Of a stretch of DNA of 64,000 bases, positions 26,601 to 37,794 are shown piece by piece (positions within the stretch are counted from its first letter, which is position 1; each line of letters starts with the position of its first letter). The stretch is from Thozetella sp. PMI_491 (Eukaryota > Ascomycota > Sordariomycetes > Chaetosphaeriales > Chaetosphaeriaceae): contig MU270067.1 in NCBI GenBank assembly GCA_021432635.1, positions 417,715 through 481,714 on the forward strand. Direction: 5' to 3'. A program made the position numbers and the translations under genes. The notes under the pieces are model-generated. The model was not told the DNA's origin. It ran no database searches and was given only the letters and a program-made list of their open reading frames with translations.

Positions 26601-26668
26601 GCTATATCTGCAGTTGGAGGCAGCTCCAGGTCCGCGTAGTAGTCTTTATTCATATCCGCCTTCACCAT
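23601..26668 (-). CDS. Large J-domain (DnaJ) protein
   Basis: Exon 1 (26668-26572) and exon 2 (26518-23601) join across an intron with a GTAGGT donor. The N terminus forms a J domain at about residues 8-73: KDYYADLELPP, QYRKLALKWHPDRN with the diagnostic HPD at 37-39, then FVVIHEAMEVLTDP and KYDTNR. J domains stimulate Hsp70 ATPase activity. The remaining 900 or so residues are mostly disordered, rich in Ser, Pro, Arg and Asn, with many SP sites. The extreme C terminus (last 130 residues) is ordered-looking and helical, with W/Y-rich segments such as AWAKYVREFNAYL and GGFDWLGTQGD. The length is 1004 residues if a 57-base, stop-free stretch at 25400-25456 is coding, or 985 if it is an intron (GTAGGT donor, GCTAACC branch, GCCAG acceptor). 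The partner Hsp70 and the process are not evident. Confidence 0.88.
25400..25456 (-). other. Probable 57-nt intron of 3n length without stop (J-domain gene)
   Basis: On the minus strand this stretch starts GTAGGT, contains GCTAACC ten to sixteen bases before its end, and finishes GCCAG. It keeps the frame when removed, turning a hydrophobic/basic insert into STK-ANAG within a disordered Ser/Ala region. Confidence 0.65.
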
Positions 26669-29139
26669 TGTGACCACGGAATTACCAAGTCAGGGAATGG
26701 TGAAGAAGAGGAAATAAATGTCGGCGGTCAGGATATAGAAGACGTCATCCCAGTCCTGTAAGGCCTCGCAGTTGTTGAGCTAGTTAGAAGAATAGCGCCA
26801 TGCGCGGACTCATTCGCGGCGGTCTAGGCGGGAGGACCGAAAAGCAGGGCTCGGGCTCGTGAAAGGCGACGGGCTGGATCAAGCTCGGGGAGGTTGGGTT
26901 CTGGGCTGCGGGGAGAGCAGTTAGCATTCTGGTTTCTAGTTGTTTACACCGAGGCGAGGGCGTTGGCATGGCGCATTCGAGACGGGCTGGAGAAGCAACG
27001 AGAAGGTGCACAGTGCAAACATTTCAACTGAAAATGTGCTAAAAGAGAGAATCTGCGAAAGAAAAGAAGCAGGAGAGCATTACAGATGTTTGTTTGTAGG
27101 CTCCTGGCTGCAAAGAGGGTGAGACTAAACGCTTGTCGCACGTGTCGACGGCAATGTGAGAGAGAAGCGAACAGCCCCAGGCCCCGCGCCTTCTTGAGCT
27201 CTGGCTTTGGGGGTTATTCAGGGCGGAGAGGAACCGGCAAGTGCCGAGTGAAAGGCAAATTATGACAGGAAGCAATGGCTGCGCGACTTGGTTGAGGGAT
27301 AAATCAGGCACGAGGTCAAACCAGTGAGATTCGTAGTTGTGGTCGATTGGCTGCTCACCGTTTCTTTTTGGAAGGGGGAGGAAGTAGGCTGGAGAATATG
27401 GGAAAACAAAACCGAGAGGACCCGCAAGCCGCAAGCTGCCACGGGCAACTTGGGGGAGGGTGGCATGTGGACTGGGCTAGGCTAAATATGACGTACCAGT
27501 GTTGCTCGTCCGTGAACACAGTTGTTTGAGGCTAGGGCGACTCTTCGCCTTGCATATATCACAGCTCGAGAAACCAATGAACAGATACTTCTGCAGATTT
27601 TGGAGAGGACGGTAATATCTCAAAACCCCAGACCGCTGGGGAACTCCGACGCAGCTCTCGTGGTTGTTTTTTCTCGGCTCTGTTTGCGATCAGCCTCGGG
27701 ACCAGGTGAGGGCCCCAGCAAGGCGGGATCTTAGGCAGGTTTTTGTGGGGAGGTGTTGTTTATCGATAGCGGTCCCCCCTCCCCCCCCTGCTGCAGTTGG
27801 CGGGGCACAGAACAATAGAAGGAGCACACCAGTATTTTCAAGGGTCCTCTTCTCGCCCCACGGCGAAAATGGAGGATAAAGTTGCCCTCGGTTCAATCTC
27901 TTGCACCGCCGCCGCTTTCAACGTCTACGAAGAGCACCTGGCCGGTTGGCTGTTCACATGCCGCTAGCACATATGATAGCACGAAACGGGCGATTCGGAT
28001 ACCATCGGATCGGTACCACCATTTCAGCCTCGACTTACGATGCATTGCTGCCCTGTCTGACTCTGCACAGCCTACCACTTGACCATGTGTCTCCCACCTC
28101 ATTAGCTTGTCCGATGCCTTGTTCAACTGACTGGCTCTCCTGCCCCAGGCAGTTGGCAGTCCCATCTAGCCTAGGGAGTTCGTATCAGTTGGCCATCCAT
28201 CAGACCTGGTCAACAGAAAGGTACTTTGGCTACATACCCTCCCTACCTTGGGTAGCTGCCTTAGCTTGCCTTCTTTTACGTGGCACCTACTCTACCCAAG
28301 CGGCCAAGTACGTAGGGAGCCCGAGCCATAACAAGAAAGGGCGGAACTTCCCGGGGGGGAGGGGGGAGCGGCTCCCTCCATTCACGGCCGACTGTCGTGC
28401 ACATGGGTAAGCTCTGCATACCCCTGTCCCTTCTTGCCCGTTTGTCAAGCGGCAAACAGCAGGGCAGCAGGTTGTGTTTCTCTTTGTTCTTGTTGAACCC
28501 CCGGCGTCCCGGGGGCCCGAAGTAACGCTGTCCTGTCCAAGGCTGGATCATCCCGCTCTCATCCCTCGGCTACCGTCATCGAAGTGGCCCTAGGAGCTTT
28601 GTCAGGGTGCATACCTGCACGCAACAATCATGCTTACAACCATTACCACATTCGATCCCTTCGCAAGAGGCTCAACTTGCTAGTTCTAGCGCAGGGTCGC
28701 CTACTTAAACGCCTAGAGGGGTTCTATCGTGGCCAATGGCTCACCGCGTTTAGCACTTGGAGGCATGAGGCTGTACACACATTCTCTGCTATGGGGGGCA
28801 GTTTCCGGAGTTATTAGAGTACGAGCATGTATGGGTCAACAGAGAACGCCATTCCATTCTGCAGCAGTAACCAAACACAGCCATCATGACCGGATAACAA
28901 TCTAGCATCACGAGCTGCACTACTCTTTGTGCTATAAGTGGGGCCCTTTCTGGCCAACAACCTTCCTCCCAACCTCCGTCCAGAAATTTGCCAACCGAAC
29001 TCCTGAAATGTAATGATTCGTACAATGTGTTTCCAGTAACACCGGTGCTTTGATCCCTGTCATCCTGCCGAGTAGGAAATGCAAAAGCAAAACGCCTCTG
29101 CCTCAAGTCGGCGGTCCTTTACAGTTCCATCGTAGTGCT
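26669..29139. other. Intergenic region between the J-domain gene and INCENP
   Basis: About 2.5 kb: promoter side of the J-domain gene and 3' side of INCENP. Open frames up to 169 codons are present, none of which I recognise. A C/G-rich hairpin-like segment is near 28500-28520 and G-rich runs are at 28353-28366. Confidence 0.6.
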
Positions 29140-32100
29140 TCAAGAAATATCCCTGCTCAGCTCGTAGGACCAGCCGCCCTCACGGCGCATCCGGTCTCGT
29201 GCCTGCAAGTCCTTCCTAATGTCGTCTTCCGTCAGCTTGTCGGCGCCGCTCCAGTTGGCACTGCTGGTACGCGCTCGGAACTTGTGCCACCTGTCCTTGG
29301 TCTTGTTGAACACCTCCTCTAGGTTGAGCGGTGCCGGCGCACCGAAGATCTGCATCGGGTCGACCGCCTCTTGCCGCATCAACGCCTTGCGCAGGTCAGG
29401 CGAGTCTGTCCACGCCGCGGCGCCGATGTTTGCATCGTCGTCGTCCTCGTCGTCTGTGTCGATGTCTGGTAGCTCGATCGCCTCGCCATTCTGGAACCGC
29501 GGCGACGAACGAGTTGCTGACTTGGCCGCGGACTTGGCCACACCCCCGGCGCCTGGCCGAGCCGGCGTCTTGTGAGACGGACCAGCAGGGTTGGGGTTCG
29601 GAGCAAATGGGATGGCCCCCTTGGACACCTGCGCCATGTCCAGCGGGTGCGCGGCCTTGACCTGGTTGCTGTGTTGTGCCGTGACGGTGGCCTTGAAGAG
29701 ATCCCGTGTGGCGGATTGCGGAGGGGCAGCCGTATAGCCGCTGGAGAATACGCTCTTCTGCGGCAGCTCCTGAGTCAAGAATGAGTAAACCGGATCATGA
29801 TGCCTAGGAGCAAGTGCGCTCACCTTTTTAAATCCGGCTGAGGGCCGCACGGGCGGGCCCTTGATCGGGTTCCGTTGGCTGTCCGCCATCTCGATATCCT
29901 CGTCGAACTCTTCACTCATGCGTATGCGCTTGCTCTCCTTGGCCTGGTACGATTGGGGGTTTCGCTGGGGCTGGGGACGAGGCGCCTCCTCCTCTTGCTG
30001 CAGAGGGCGCTTCTGTGCCATCTTGGAGGCATTAGATAGCACCGTATTGACCGGTCGGTTGGCATCCTGGTGTATGGTGGATCCAAGGCGAGATGGAGGC
30101 CGAGCGGGAGCTTTGTCTGCCATGCTGTATTCGGGAGGGCCATTCGGCTGCGACCGGACGGCAGGAGGAGGCGCTCTGGTCTGTTTGGCCTTCTCGATGG
30201 CAGCCTGCCTCTGTGCGTCCTTCTTTGCCTGGGCAGCAACTGTGGCTTGCTTTTGATCCTCTTCCTTTTGTCTCTCAACCTCGGCCCTCCGTTGCTGCTC
30301 CCGTCTTCGCTCCTCTTCCTGTAGGGCGGCTCTCTTGCGCTCCATCTCGGCCTTCACCTCACGCTTCCGCTGCGCTTCACGCTCCTCTTGCTCCTTGCGC
30401 TTGGCAGCCAGCTCCAGAGCCTTTGGCCGCCCGGTCGAGGAGACGGAGCTCTTCAGACTCTGCAGCGAGGGCTTAGTCTGCAGCGAGGCGTGGCTGGATT
30501 TGTTGTTCAGTTGGCGCTGAGAGCTGTTGCTCTGGGCTCCGAGGGTGTCCTGGAGTGTTGAGGCGAGCATGCTGTTGGAGGGATGATATTGAGAATGCTG
30601 CGTGCTTGAAGTGTTCACACGGATGACGGTGGGAGCCTGCTTTGTCTTGCTGGCCGCCTCTTTACTCGGCTTGATCGGCCTCTTCGGCACTTGACTTCGA
30701 GAGGCTGCTGTCGACGCGGCGGAGCGTGGAACCGAGGGCGGGGGCATGGCTACCGTGGCGTCCGTCATATCAGCATCCAGATTGCCGTCGGCCTCGGCCT
30801 GTGCCTTTGCCTTCCGCGGGCTTGTCCTAGTGGGTTTCGGCGGGCTCTTGGAAGGGGTCTTGGCTGGCGAGGAGCGTAGAGCCTGGGCTTGAGCCTGAGC
30901 CTGGGCCTGAGCTGCAGCCTCGGCCTCTCGCTCGGTTTGGGCTCTAGCGGCGGCTTCGGCTTCCGCCTGTGCTCGGGCCCTTGCTTCCTCTGCTCTTGCC
31001 CGTGCCTGGGCTTGCTCCATGGCGATCCTCTCTTGCTCCCTTTGGGCGGCCAGCCTCCTTTCCGCCTCGATTCGGTCCTGCTCTTGGCTGAAAATACGGG
31101 CTTTCTCCTCCTCCTTCCTTCGTGCCTTCTCAAGCTTGTCCATCTGTTCAGCAGCGCGCTTAGCCTCCTTCACCTCCTTTTCCCGCTCCTTTGCTTCGCG
31201 CTTCTCCCTCTCAGCAGACGCCCGTGTCCTCCGGGTGCTGTTGCTTCGGGTCGGGCTGGCAGGGCGGGAGGGACTCCCCCCATGATGAGACAAGTCTGGA
31301 TACAGCACATTTTCGGCAGTTCTGAACGACTCGACAGACGGCCCAATGTGGTAGCCCAGCCTAGTTGTTGACGGCGACAGTAACGAAGACTTGCCCTCGG
31401 CGCTTATGGCCGCGCTGCTAGCCAAGAGGCCTTTGGAGCTCTTCAGGATCGATGAGAGCTTGTTCTTAACCTGCTTCAGCGGGCTATCCTTGAAGGAGCG
31501 AGAAGGTGACTTGGAGGAAAGCGTTCCTGTGGTGTCATCTTCCGAGACAGTTGCCAAGGTTGGGTTGGAGACTGAAATGCCCTTCTTCGGGCTGCACACC
31601 CCAGAGTCTAGCTCGTCAAGATCCATTGTGGACGGCAAGAATGGAACCGATGCCGACTTAGCGTGTTTCGGTGCGCTGGTCGTCCGCTCTGGAATGATAG
31701 GCGCCTTTCCTTTCTTCGGCGAGGCTGGTCGGCTCTTGGGAAGAACAAACTCTGATTCCTCCATGGCTGACTTGCCAACGCCTTCCATGACATCTGTGGA
31801 GTAACTCTTAAGCATGCCTGGCCGGGGGCTAGCTGCTGAAGTCGTCTTTGTTGGCCGCGCGATCCAGTCATCGTCGTCGTCGTCGGGGAAAGCACCGGGA
31901 GTAGACACAGCCTGCTTGTTCTTCGGGGATGGTGGGAGAGGCTTGCTGTCGCGGGCAGCAAGAGTTTGCGATGACTGAGTGCTCGAGGTGGATGCGAGGT
32001 TTGGCTGCGCGGGCAGAAGGTTCGCAATGGATTTGGAAGGCCTGGGCCCAGTGGGTTGCGCCTTTCCGAGCATGCTAATCTGATCTTGGAGCCGCTGACT

Positions 32101-33492
32101 ATAGGTCTTGTTGTGTGTGGCCACGCTGGCGGTCGTGTCCTCCTCCTTCTGGATAGTGGTGCCATCGTCGAGGTCCATGTCATCACGGTCATCATCCGAC
32201 AGGTCATCCACAGCAGTCTGCCCCAGACTCTTACCACCAGTATGTCGCTGGTAGTAGCTAGTCCGAGTTTGATCTAGATGGCTGGTCCGCGAGATGCGTC
32301 CGCCAAGGCTCTTGTTGGAGTTCAAAGGCTCGCGCGCTGGGAGGGAGGCGAACGCCAAGCTGCTCTTACGCATTATTGGCCTTATGGGGCTCGAATTGTC
32401 TAACGGCGATCTTGGATCCTCCGGCGCGTTCATCGCGTCGGCATCATTCACTGGCTCGGGTAGGAGATCAGGTTCCTCTTGAAGACGGACTTGTTTAAGA
32501 GGTGACTGTTTCAGCGGTGAAGACTTGACCGGTGACGACTTGACCGGCGACGACTTGACCGGCGACGACTTCTTAGGTGACGGGGACTGAGGAGAGCGTA
32601 TTGGTGATCCGACAGGCGTGCCACTTGATCCACTACTCTCTTCCGCGATAACTGGCGGGGGAGACTTCAGCTTCGCCATAGGCTCTGCAGTAGCCTGTCG
32701 TGTCTGCTCTTCCTTCGCAGATTGGAATGTATCCTCGGATTCCGCCGTGGGGCTTGCAATCTGGTCGAACGGGACTGTTGGAGCAGTCACCATTGCAAAA
32801 TCGGTAACCTCTACACCTCTCTGGGGACTGGCCATTGGAGTTGGCTCATCCATGTCGATGTCACCATCCACCACCTCTTGCGACTGCGACGGGCTACCAT
32901 GGTAGCCAGAATCGCCCACGGCTATCGGCGTCTTGTGATAGGGTAGCGGGGAAGCAATAGCTGCCTTCTGCGGGCTTGCATGGCGCGAGACAGCAGCAGG
33001 TCTAGGCTTGTCCTCGGCGATGTTGATCTTGGGCGTTCGAGCCTGGCTAGAAATTGCCATTGCAAAGGGATTCGGAGCGCTCTTGGGTGTCGAAGAGAAC
33101 ACATCAGACAGTGGCTACGGAGTACGGATCAGTAGGACTCAAAAGGCAGCGGCGCGCTATGGGTATGCTTACGACGCGTGTCTCTCCAGCGGTTTTCTTC
33201 TTCGCCGTGCGTGGCGTCTTGCCTCGTAGCTTCCCGGGGGTCTTGAAAAGCTCGGCAACATTCCTAGCATTGAATATCAGCATTGAGTCGGTGGGAGAAG
33301 ACCGGAGCTCACGTACATCTGGTTTTCTGAGAAGATCTCAGCCATATGCTCGTTGAGCCAGTCGAGCTCGTTGCGCGCCGAGTATGAGAACTCTTCGATC
33401 TCGGAGTGGGCGATCTGGAGGGCCGAGGACCGTTCTTCCGCAATCCACGCCGCCGAGCCGACGGCGAGACGCGGTCCCCCTCGCATCGCCAT
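29140..33492 (-). CDS. sli15: Inner centromere protein (INCENP/Sli15-like), chromosomal passenger complex
   Basis: Scaffold of the chromosomal passenger complex that activates Aurora B at centromeres and the spindle. Exons on the minus strand are 33492-33317, 33263-33173 and 33114-29140. The N-terminal helix contains a conserved ELDWLNEHMAEIF segment, fitting the Survivin/Borealin-binding region. A long disordered middle is dense in SP/TP sites, including an array of SPxK repeats at about residues 267-297. It is followed by a charged Glu/Arg/Ala helix, like the single alpha helix of other INCENPs. The C terminus holds the IN-box that binds Aurora: AAWTDSPDLRKALMRQ followed by DPMQIFG. The length is 1413 residues as an open frame, or 1395 if a 54-base stop-free stretch at 29770-29823 is spliced out, which I think more likely. 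Confidence 0.9.
29770..29823 (-). other. Probable 54-nt intron of 3n length without stop (INCENP)
   Basis: Reads GTGAGC at its start and ACTCAG at its end on the minus strand. Removal joins GFKK to ELPQKS in frame. The inserted 18 residues look unlike the surrounding basic, Pro/Ser-rich sequence. Confidence 0.7.
32522..32581 (-). repeat. 15-bp tandem repeat within INCENP coding SSPVK units
   Basis: Three near-identical 15-base units followed by a divergent fourth. On the coding strand they encode repeated SSPVK, adding S-P-x-K sites. Confidence 0.9.
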
Positions 33493-34034
33493 CGTGTGCT
33501 GATGTGTTTACAAGACGGGATAACTGATGGGTGGCGGTGAAATCGGGAGATGAGGTGGTAGTAGTGGGTGATGTCTGTAAGGTTAGTCGAGCATGGCGTA
33601 GGACGAGGAGGCGGGCTGCAAAAACAAAAGTTGGCGCTGGGTGCAGAGCTCCCCGAGTATGGTACGCAGGCGGAGGGATGTATGTGGTGCATTGCTCTTG
33701 CTGTGGGTTTGTTTTGATCCAAGTTGCCGATTTGGGACTAGCATTTACGTGGGTCCCGACCCCACTCTTTTCCTCCCATGTCGCGCGGCCAGCTGATCGC
33801 GCGGGGGCATCTGCCGCGTCAGGACTTTCGACCCGCGTCCGACTGGCAAGGCACACAGCTGGAAAGTTTGTCGGGCTTGAACGGACCATAGCCCTGACCA
33901 TCACGGCTTCGTCTCCCCAGAACAGCCCATATACAAGACGCTCTGTTCGTCTTTAATTTTTTGTGCCTTGAGTTAGTCACCCGTCGGCCCCGAGCCCAAT
34001 TGTCACGTCCTCGGCACGCTTGAACTTCTCCAAG
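33493..34034. promoter_or_regulatory. Shared divergent promoter of INCENP and rad18
   Basis: 542 bases separate the start codons of two divergently transcribed genes, so control elements for both must lie here or in leader introns. I see no unambiguous factor-binding motif. Confidence 0.6.
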
Positions 34035-35486
34035 ATGGACGACCCCTTTGACGTGCCCGACTCGACCGACTGGCTCGGGACGGCCCTGGCGGGCCTCATG
34101 CCCGTTGAGCAGACACTCCGCTGTCACGTCTGCAAAGATTTTTTCAACTCCCCGATGCTTACTTCCTGCAACCATACATTCTGCTCGTTATGCATCCGAA
34201 GGAGCTTGGCTGTTGACGGCAAGTGCCCTCTCTGCCGGGCCTCAGATCAAGAATCCAAACTCCGAGGCAACTGGGCCATGAGGGAAGTAGTTGAGGCGTT
34301 CAACCAGGCTCGACCGGTTATTCTACAATTCGCGAAGGCGCCGCCCGCCCCCGCAACACCAAAATCTCCGAAGCGAAAAGCAAACGACGCCGGCCCAGGG
34401 TCCCAAGGTTCTCACGAGAGCAAGCGGCCCAGGATGTCCACACGGTCGAGCAAGGCAAAGGCAATGGAATCAATGGCAGCTATTGTCTCGGACGAGATTG
34501 ACGTCCCCGAGAGCAAAGACACGGCCGAATACGAACCTGGTGAGCCTGCTGGCCGCCCAATGCGGCTGGTTGGAGCTAACGCGCAAGCAGACGATGGCCT
34601 CGTATCCTGTCCCATATGCCTGGCCCGTATGAAAGAACATCAAGTCGATAAGCACCTAGATACATCCTGCCCAGGATCTCCACAGCCGCAAGGCCAGCAG
34701 GAATCGTCAAGTTCGGGGTCGGCATCGGGGCTAGCTACCAACTGGTTGCCATCGCAATCCACCACACCCAAGGCCCCTGAGCGGCTTCCCACACTCGCGT
34801 ATTCGATGATGAAGGAGTCGGTACTTCGCAAGAAGCTCTCAGACCTTGGTATTTCGAATGGCGGCAATAAGCAGATGCTCGAGCGAAGACATAGAGAGTG
34901 GGTCATGCTCTGGAATGCCAACTGTGATTCGTCACATCCCAAGAGGAGGTCTGAGTTGCTACAAGATCTAGAGACCTGGGAGAGGACGATGGGGTCACGA
35001 GCCCCAATGACGTCTCGGGCTGCCAACATGGGCGCTCAGATCAAAGACAAGGAATTTGACGGCGCAGCCTGGGCCGCCAGGCACGATACTTCCTTCAAGG
35101 AATTGATTGCAAATGCTCGGAAGTCCAAAAAGCAGGCGGAGCAGAAGGCAAAGGAGGAAGCGAACTCCAGTGAAACCCTGGACGCTGGGCAGCGAGGAGG
35201 AGAGGAAGCCGGGAAAGCAGTGCCCACATCGTCAGGGCTGGACACAGCGACGGCTCTCGATCCAGCAGGGCTGGACCAACATCTACCAAACTCTGACGTG
35301 GTAGACCTTACCAGCTCGCCCCCAATCCAACAAACGCCAACACAACCGGCCGCTGGATACGTCTCGACGCTGGCTACACCGCAAGCAATGTTACACCAAC
35401 CTTCAATACCTACGGGTGAGGGCGTCCTCGTTGGGACACTGAATGGAATACCGAATATCTTAGGTGGGGGTTCGGATGCTAGATAG
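34035..35486 (+). CDS. rad18: Rad18-type E3 ubiquitin ligase (post-replication repair)
   Basis: Rad18 works with Rad6 to mono-ubiquitinate PCNA at stalled forks. The protein of 483 residues (466 if a 51-base stretch at 34540-34590 is an intron) shows the family domains in order. First is a C3HC4 RING at residues 30-67 (C30, C33, C45, H47, C50, C53, C64, C67). Next is a UBZ-type zinc finger with CPICLARM and HLDTSC. Then comes a SAP-like DNA-binding helix pair around LAYSMMKESVLRKKLSDLGIS, followed by a Rad6-binding-like helical stretch containing HPKRRSELLQDLETWE. The C terminus is disordered. The ATG at 34035 (AAGATGG) is the first in frame. The start is 542 bases from divergent INCENP, and the stop is 201 bases from the stop of the converging ESCRT gene. 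Confidence 0.94.
   Translation: MDDPFDVPDSTDWLGTALAGLMPVEQTLRCHVCKDFFNSPMLTSCNHTFCSLCIRRSLAVDGKCPLCRASDQESKLRGNWAMREVVEAFNQARPVILQFAKAPPAPATPKSPKRKANDAGPGSQGSHESKRPRMSTRSSKAKAMESMAAIVSDEIDVPESKDTAEYEPGEPAGRPMRLVGANAQADDGLVSCPICLARMKEHQVDKHLDTSCPGSPQPQGQQESSSSGSASGLATNWLPSQSTTPKAPERLPTLAYSMMKESVLRKKLSDLGISNGGNKQMLERRHREWVMLWNANCDSSHPKRRSELLQDLETWERTMGSRAPMTSRAANMGAQIKDKEFDGAAWAARHDTSFKELIANARKSKKQAEQKAKEEANSSETLDAGQRGGEEAGKAVPTSSGLDTATALDPAGLDQHLPNSDVVDLTSSPPIQQTPTQPAAGYVSTLATPQAMLHQPSIPTGEGVLVGTLNGIPNILGGGSDAR
34540..34590 (+). other. Probable 51-nt intron of 3n length without stop (rad18)
   Basis: GTGAGC donor, GAGCTAACG branch-like site and AAGCAG acceptor. Removal keeps the frame and places DDGLVSCPIC directly after an acidic linker ahead of the zinc finger. 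Confidence 0.65.
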
Positions 35487-35687
35487 CATGAAGCAATATG
35501 CTAGAAAATCGCTGAGACAAGATACCCACCAACATCATATTGATAGTTATACCCTACAAAAGTGAGCCCACGTAGTTAAAACTCCATCAAGCTCATGTAT
35601 CACGCCTCCACAATGCCCCGCAGTATAGCGGCGGGCCATCAGGAATGCATGACAGCCTCTGTCGTTATCATTTCTCGGCAAAGCACC

Positions 35688-37133
35688 TCAACTCGCAGGC
35701 TCCAGCTGGCGATTCTCTTCCAGAGACATTCGCCCAATCTCTTTGGTCGCTTCTCCCACGGGTTCCTCTGCCGATGGCTTCTCAACCGCCTCGAGCCGCT
35801 TCCTCGTTTCCTCTGCCTCGGCGGCCTCTCTGCGTATCTTTTCTGCCTCAGCCTTCTGGCGCGCGGCCTCCTCCTCCTTCTGTTTCTCCTCGCCCTCGAG
35901 CGCCGCCAGCTCGTCGTCGATCTCGGCCTCGTCTACCACGACGGTACCCGAAGACTCGGCTAGGATTGTGTTGACCTCGTCGGCCTGGCCCATTTGCTCG
36001 CGCAGGTGGTCTACGACGTCTTCGACGCGTTCAACGCCTCCCACCGCGGCGTTCAGGGTCTTAAGGGCCTCGCTGCTTGACTCCATCACACGCACAAGGT
36101 TGACATTGTCGGCGGCCTGCTCAATCTTGGCGGCGACTTCTTCCAACTGGCTTAGGCTTGTGAAGCGCTGCGCCAGGGTCGACTCAGCCAGCTTTTTGGA
36201 CTTGAGAGCGGCGAGGGCTGCGACACGGTTCTTCTTCGCCACGGCCAGCTTCGCTGTAGCACTAAGCTCATCGATACGAGCGTTGAGGAGGGTTGTCTGG
36301 TGTGTGAGGTACTCGATAAGCTCCTTCAACTGCGCCACGGAGGCATCCTCTTCACCGATTTCAGCCTGCTGCTCGCCCGGTGCCTTCACCTTGATGGTTT
36401 TGCCGTCGTAGAGGACGACACCCTTGTCTCTAGCCAGGAATTTGAGCAAGATATCCATGTCCGTTTCAGACAGCTGCCTCCCTTCCACCAGCTGCTCGTT
36501 GAAGGTCTTGTAGAAGTGCGTCTTGGAGAAAGTGCGCTCGAAGCGGGACTCGGCGGTGTGCTTATCACCAAAAGCCTGTGCCGTCTCCTCTACGTTGGCT
36601 AGCACCACGAACTGTCCGTTCGGAAGTTTGTCACTCCGTAGAACGTCCCCCACCCCGAGCTGCCGGATCGCCCATCCAGCTACACCCCATATGGACCAAG
36701 GGTTGTGGTAGATGCTCTCCTTCGCCGCAATAAAATCCGAAAAGGGCATCAGGTCTTTTGCGGAGATAGCCTCTCGCACGACGGCGCCGAGAGCGAGTGG
36801 GCGTCCATATTGTTTGGACTCAAGTGCGCGGACGAGCTGCTCGTCGCAGTTGAGAACCAGCAAGCTAGGGGCGCCACCACGTGGGGCCGGTACGAGACCG
36901 GATTTTGTGATCTTGGCGAGGGCTTTCCGCCATGCCGATATGTTAGCTTGGTAGCCGTCGGGATTGAGTGTCCGTTGAGACTGGAAGTCGGAGTACAAGG
37001 CGGGAAGCCGGGCTCTGGAAGTATGATGTCAGTGGGGCTCCTCGAGGGAGAGGCACTGGGTGCTCCCTAGGAGGGGCGCTTACTTTCTAAAGGCTGGTTC
37101 GTTCTCGACCAGAAAATCTAGAAGTTTGCTCAT
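35688..37133 (-). CDS. chm7: CHMP7/Chm7-like ESCRT-III (Snf7 family) protein
   Basis: Exons 37133-37084 and 37014-35688 (minus strand) give 458 residues. The N-terminal half (about 1-220) fits the extended winged-helix part found in CHMP7 proteins: SKLLDFLVENEPAFRK, an early QSQRTLNPDGY and a WSIWGVAGWAIRQL segment. The C-terminal half is a Snf7-type helical core, starting around ARDKGVVLYDGK and continuing with YLTHQTTLLNARIDEL, LAVAKKNRVAALAALKSKKLAE and a DEVNTILAES stretch, then an acidic VDEAEIDDELAALE segment and a lysine/glutamate-rich tail. Family knowledge: CHMP7/Chm7 recruits ESCRT-III to the nuclear envelope for quality control and sealing. The hydrophobic WSIWGVAGWAI stretch could be the membrane-binding element; that is inference. 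Confidence 0.85.
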
Positions 37134-37794
37134 GGCCGAGGGATCCGACGAGTGCCAGCCTCTGGCCTAGAGCCTTAGAGCCGGAACAAGGGGCAAGATG
37201 GCAATGCAGTACTGGCGGGCAAGCAGGCTCCGGCATATGGCGGGATAGCGAAGTACGGTGCGTCTGACCGCGCGGATGCCGGAGATCCGCTATTGACACA
37301 CCAAATTTAAAAGAGCCAGATGCTAGACAAACGCCGGGGTTGTGGCACGGGGCTGGGCGGGTCGAAAACAAACACAACAAGATGGCTGCGAGGCGTGTTG
37401 TCGCCTTCGAGGAAAGGAAGACGTGTTGAGCGCGCTATCTTATCAGCGCGCGCCAGCTAGCTAGAGCGGAAGGTGGAGGGGTGCGGGGCAACTCAATGCA
37501 GGTCAAGGTCCAAGGCCTAGGGAGTCAAGATCACAGCCCAGGGGGTGCCTTCTTGGGGAACAGCAACAAAACAAACACTGCATCCATCCGTCTCGCTGTA
37601 GCCCGCGTAGCAGATGCAGGAAGCGCGACGGATTCTTCTCCATGAGTGGGTAGGTATTTACCACATACTAATCACCTAGGGATTCCTCTTCAGTTGCATG
37701 TGTAAACCCTGCTTGAAGGGCGATGCATCGTGGCATCACCTTAGATTAATTTCTATGTTTGCCTGGGGAAGCTTGGCCTTCCCAATGATCATAC
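37134..37794. other. Intergenic region between the CHMP7-like gene and trs85
   Basis: Promoter side of the CHMP7-like gene and 3' side of trs85. No gene seen. Confidence 0.7.
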
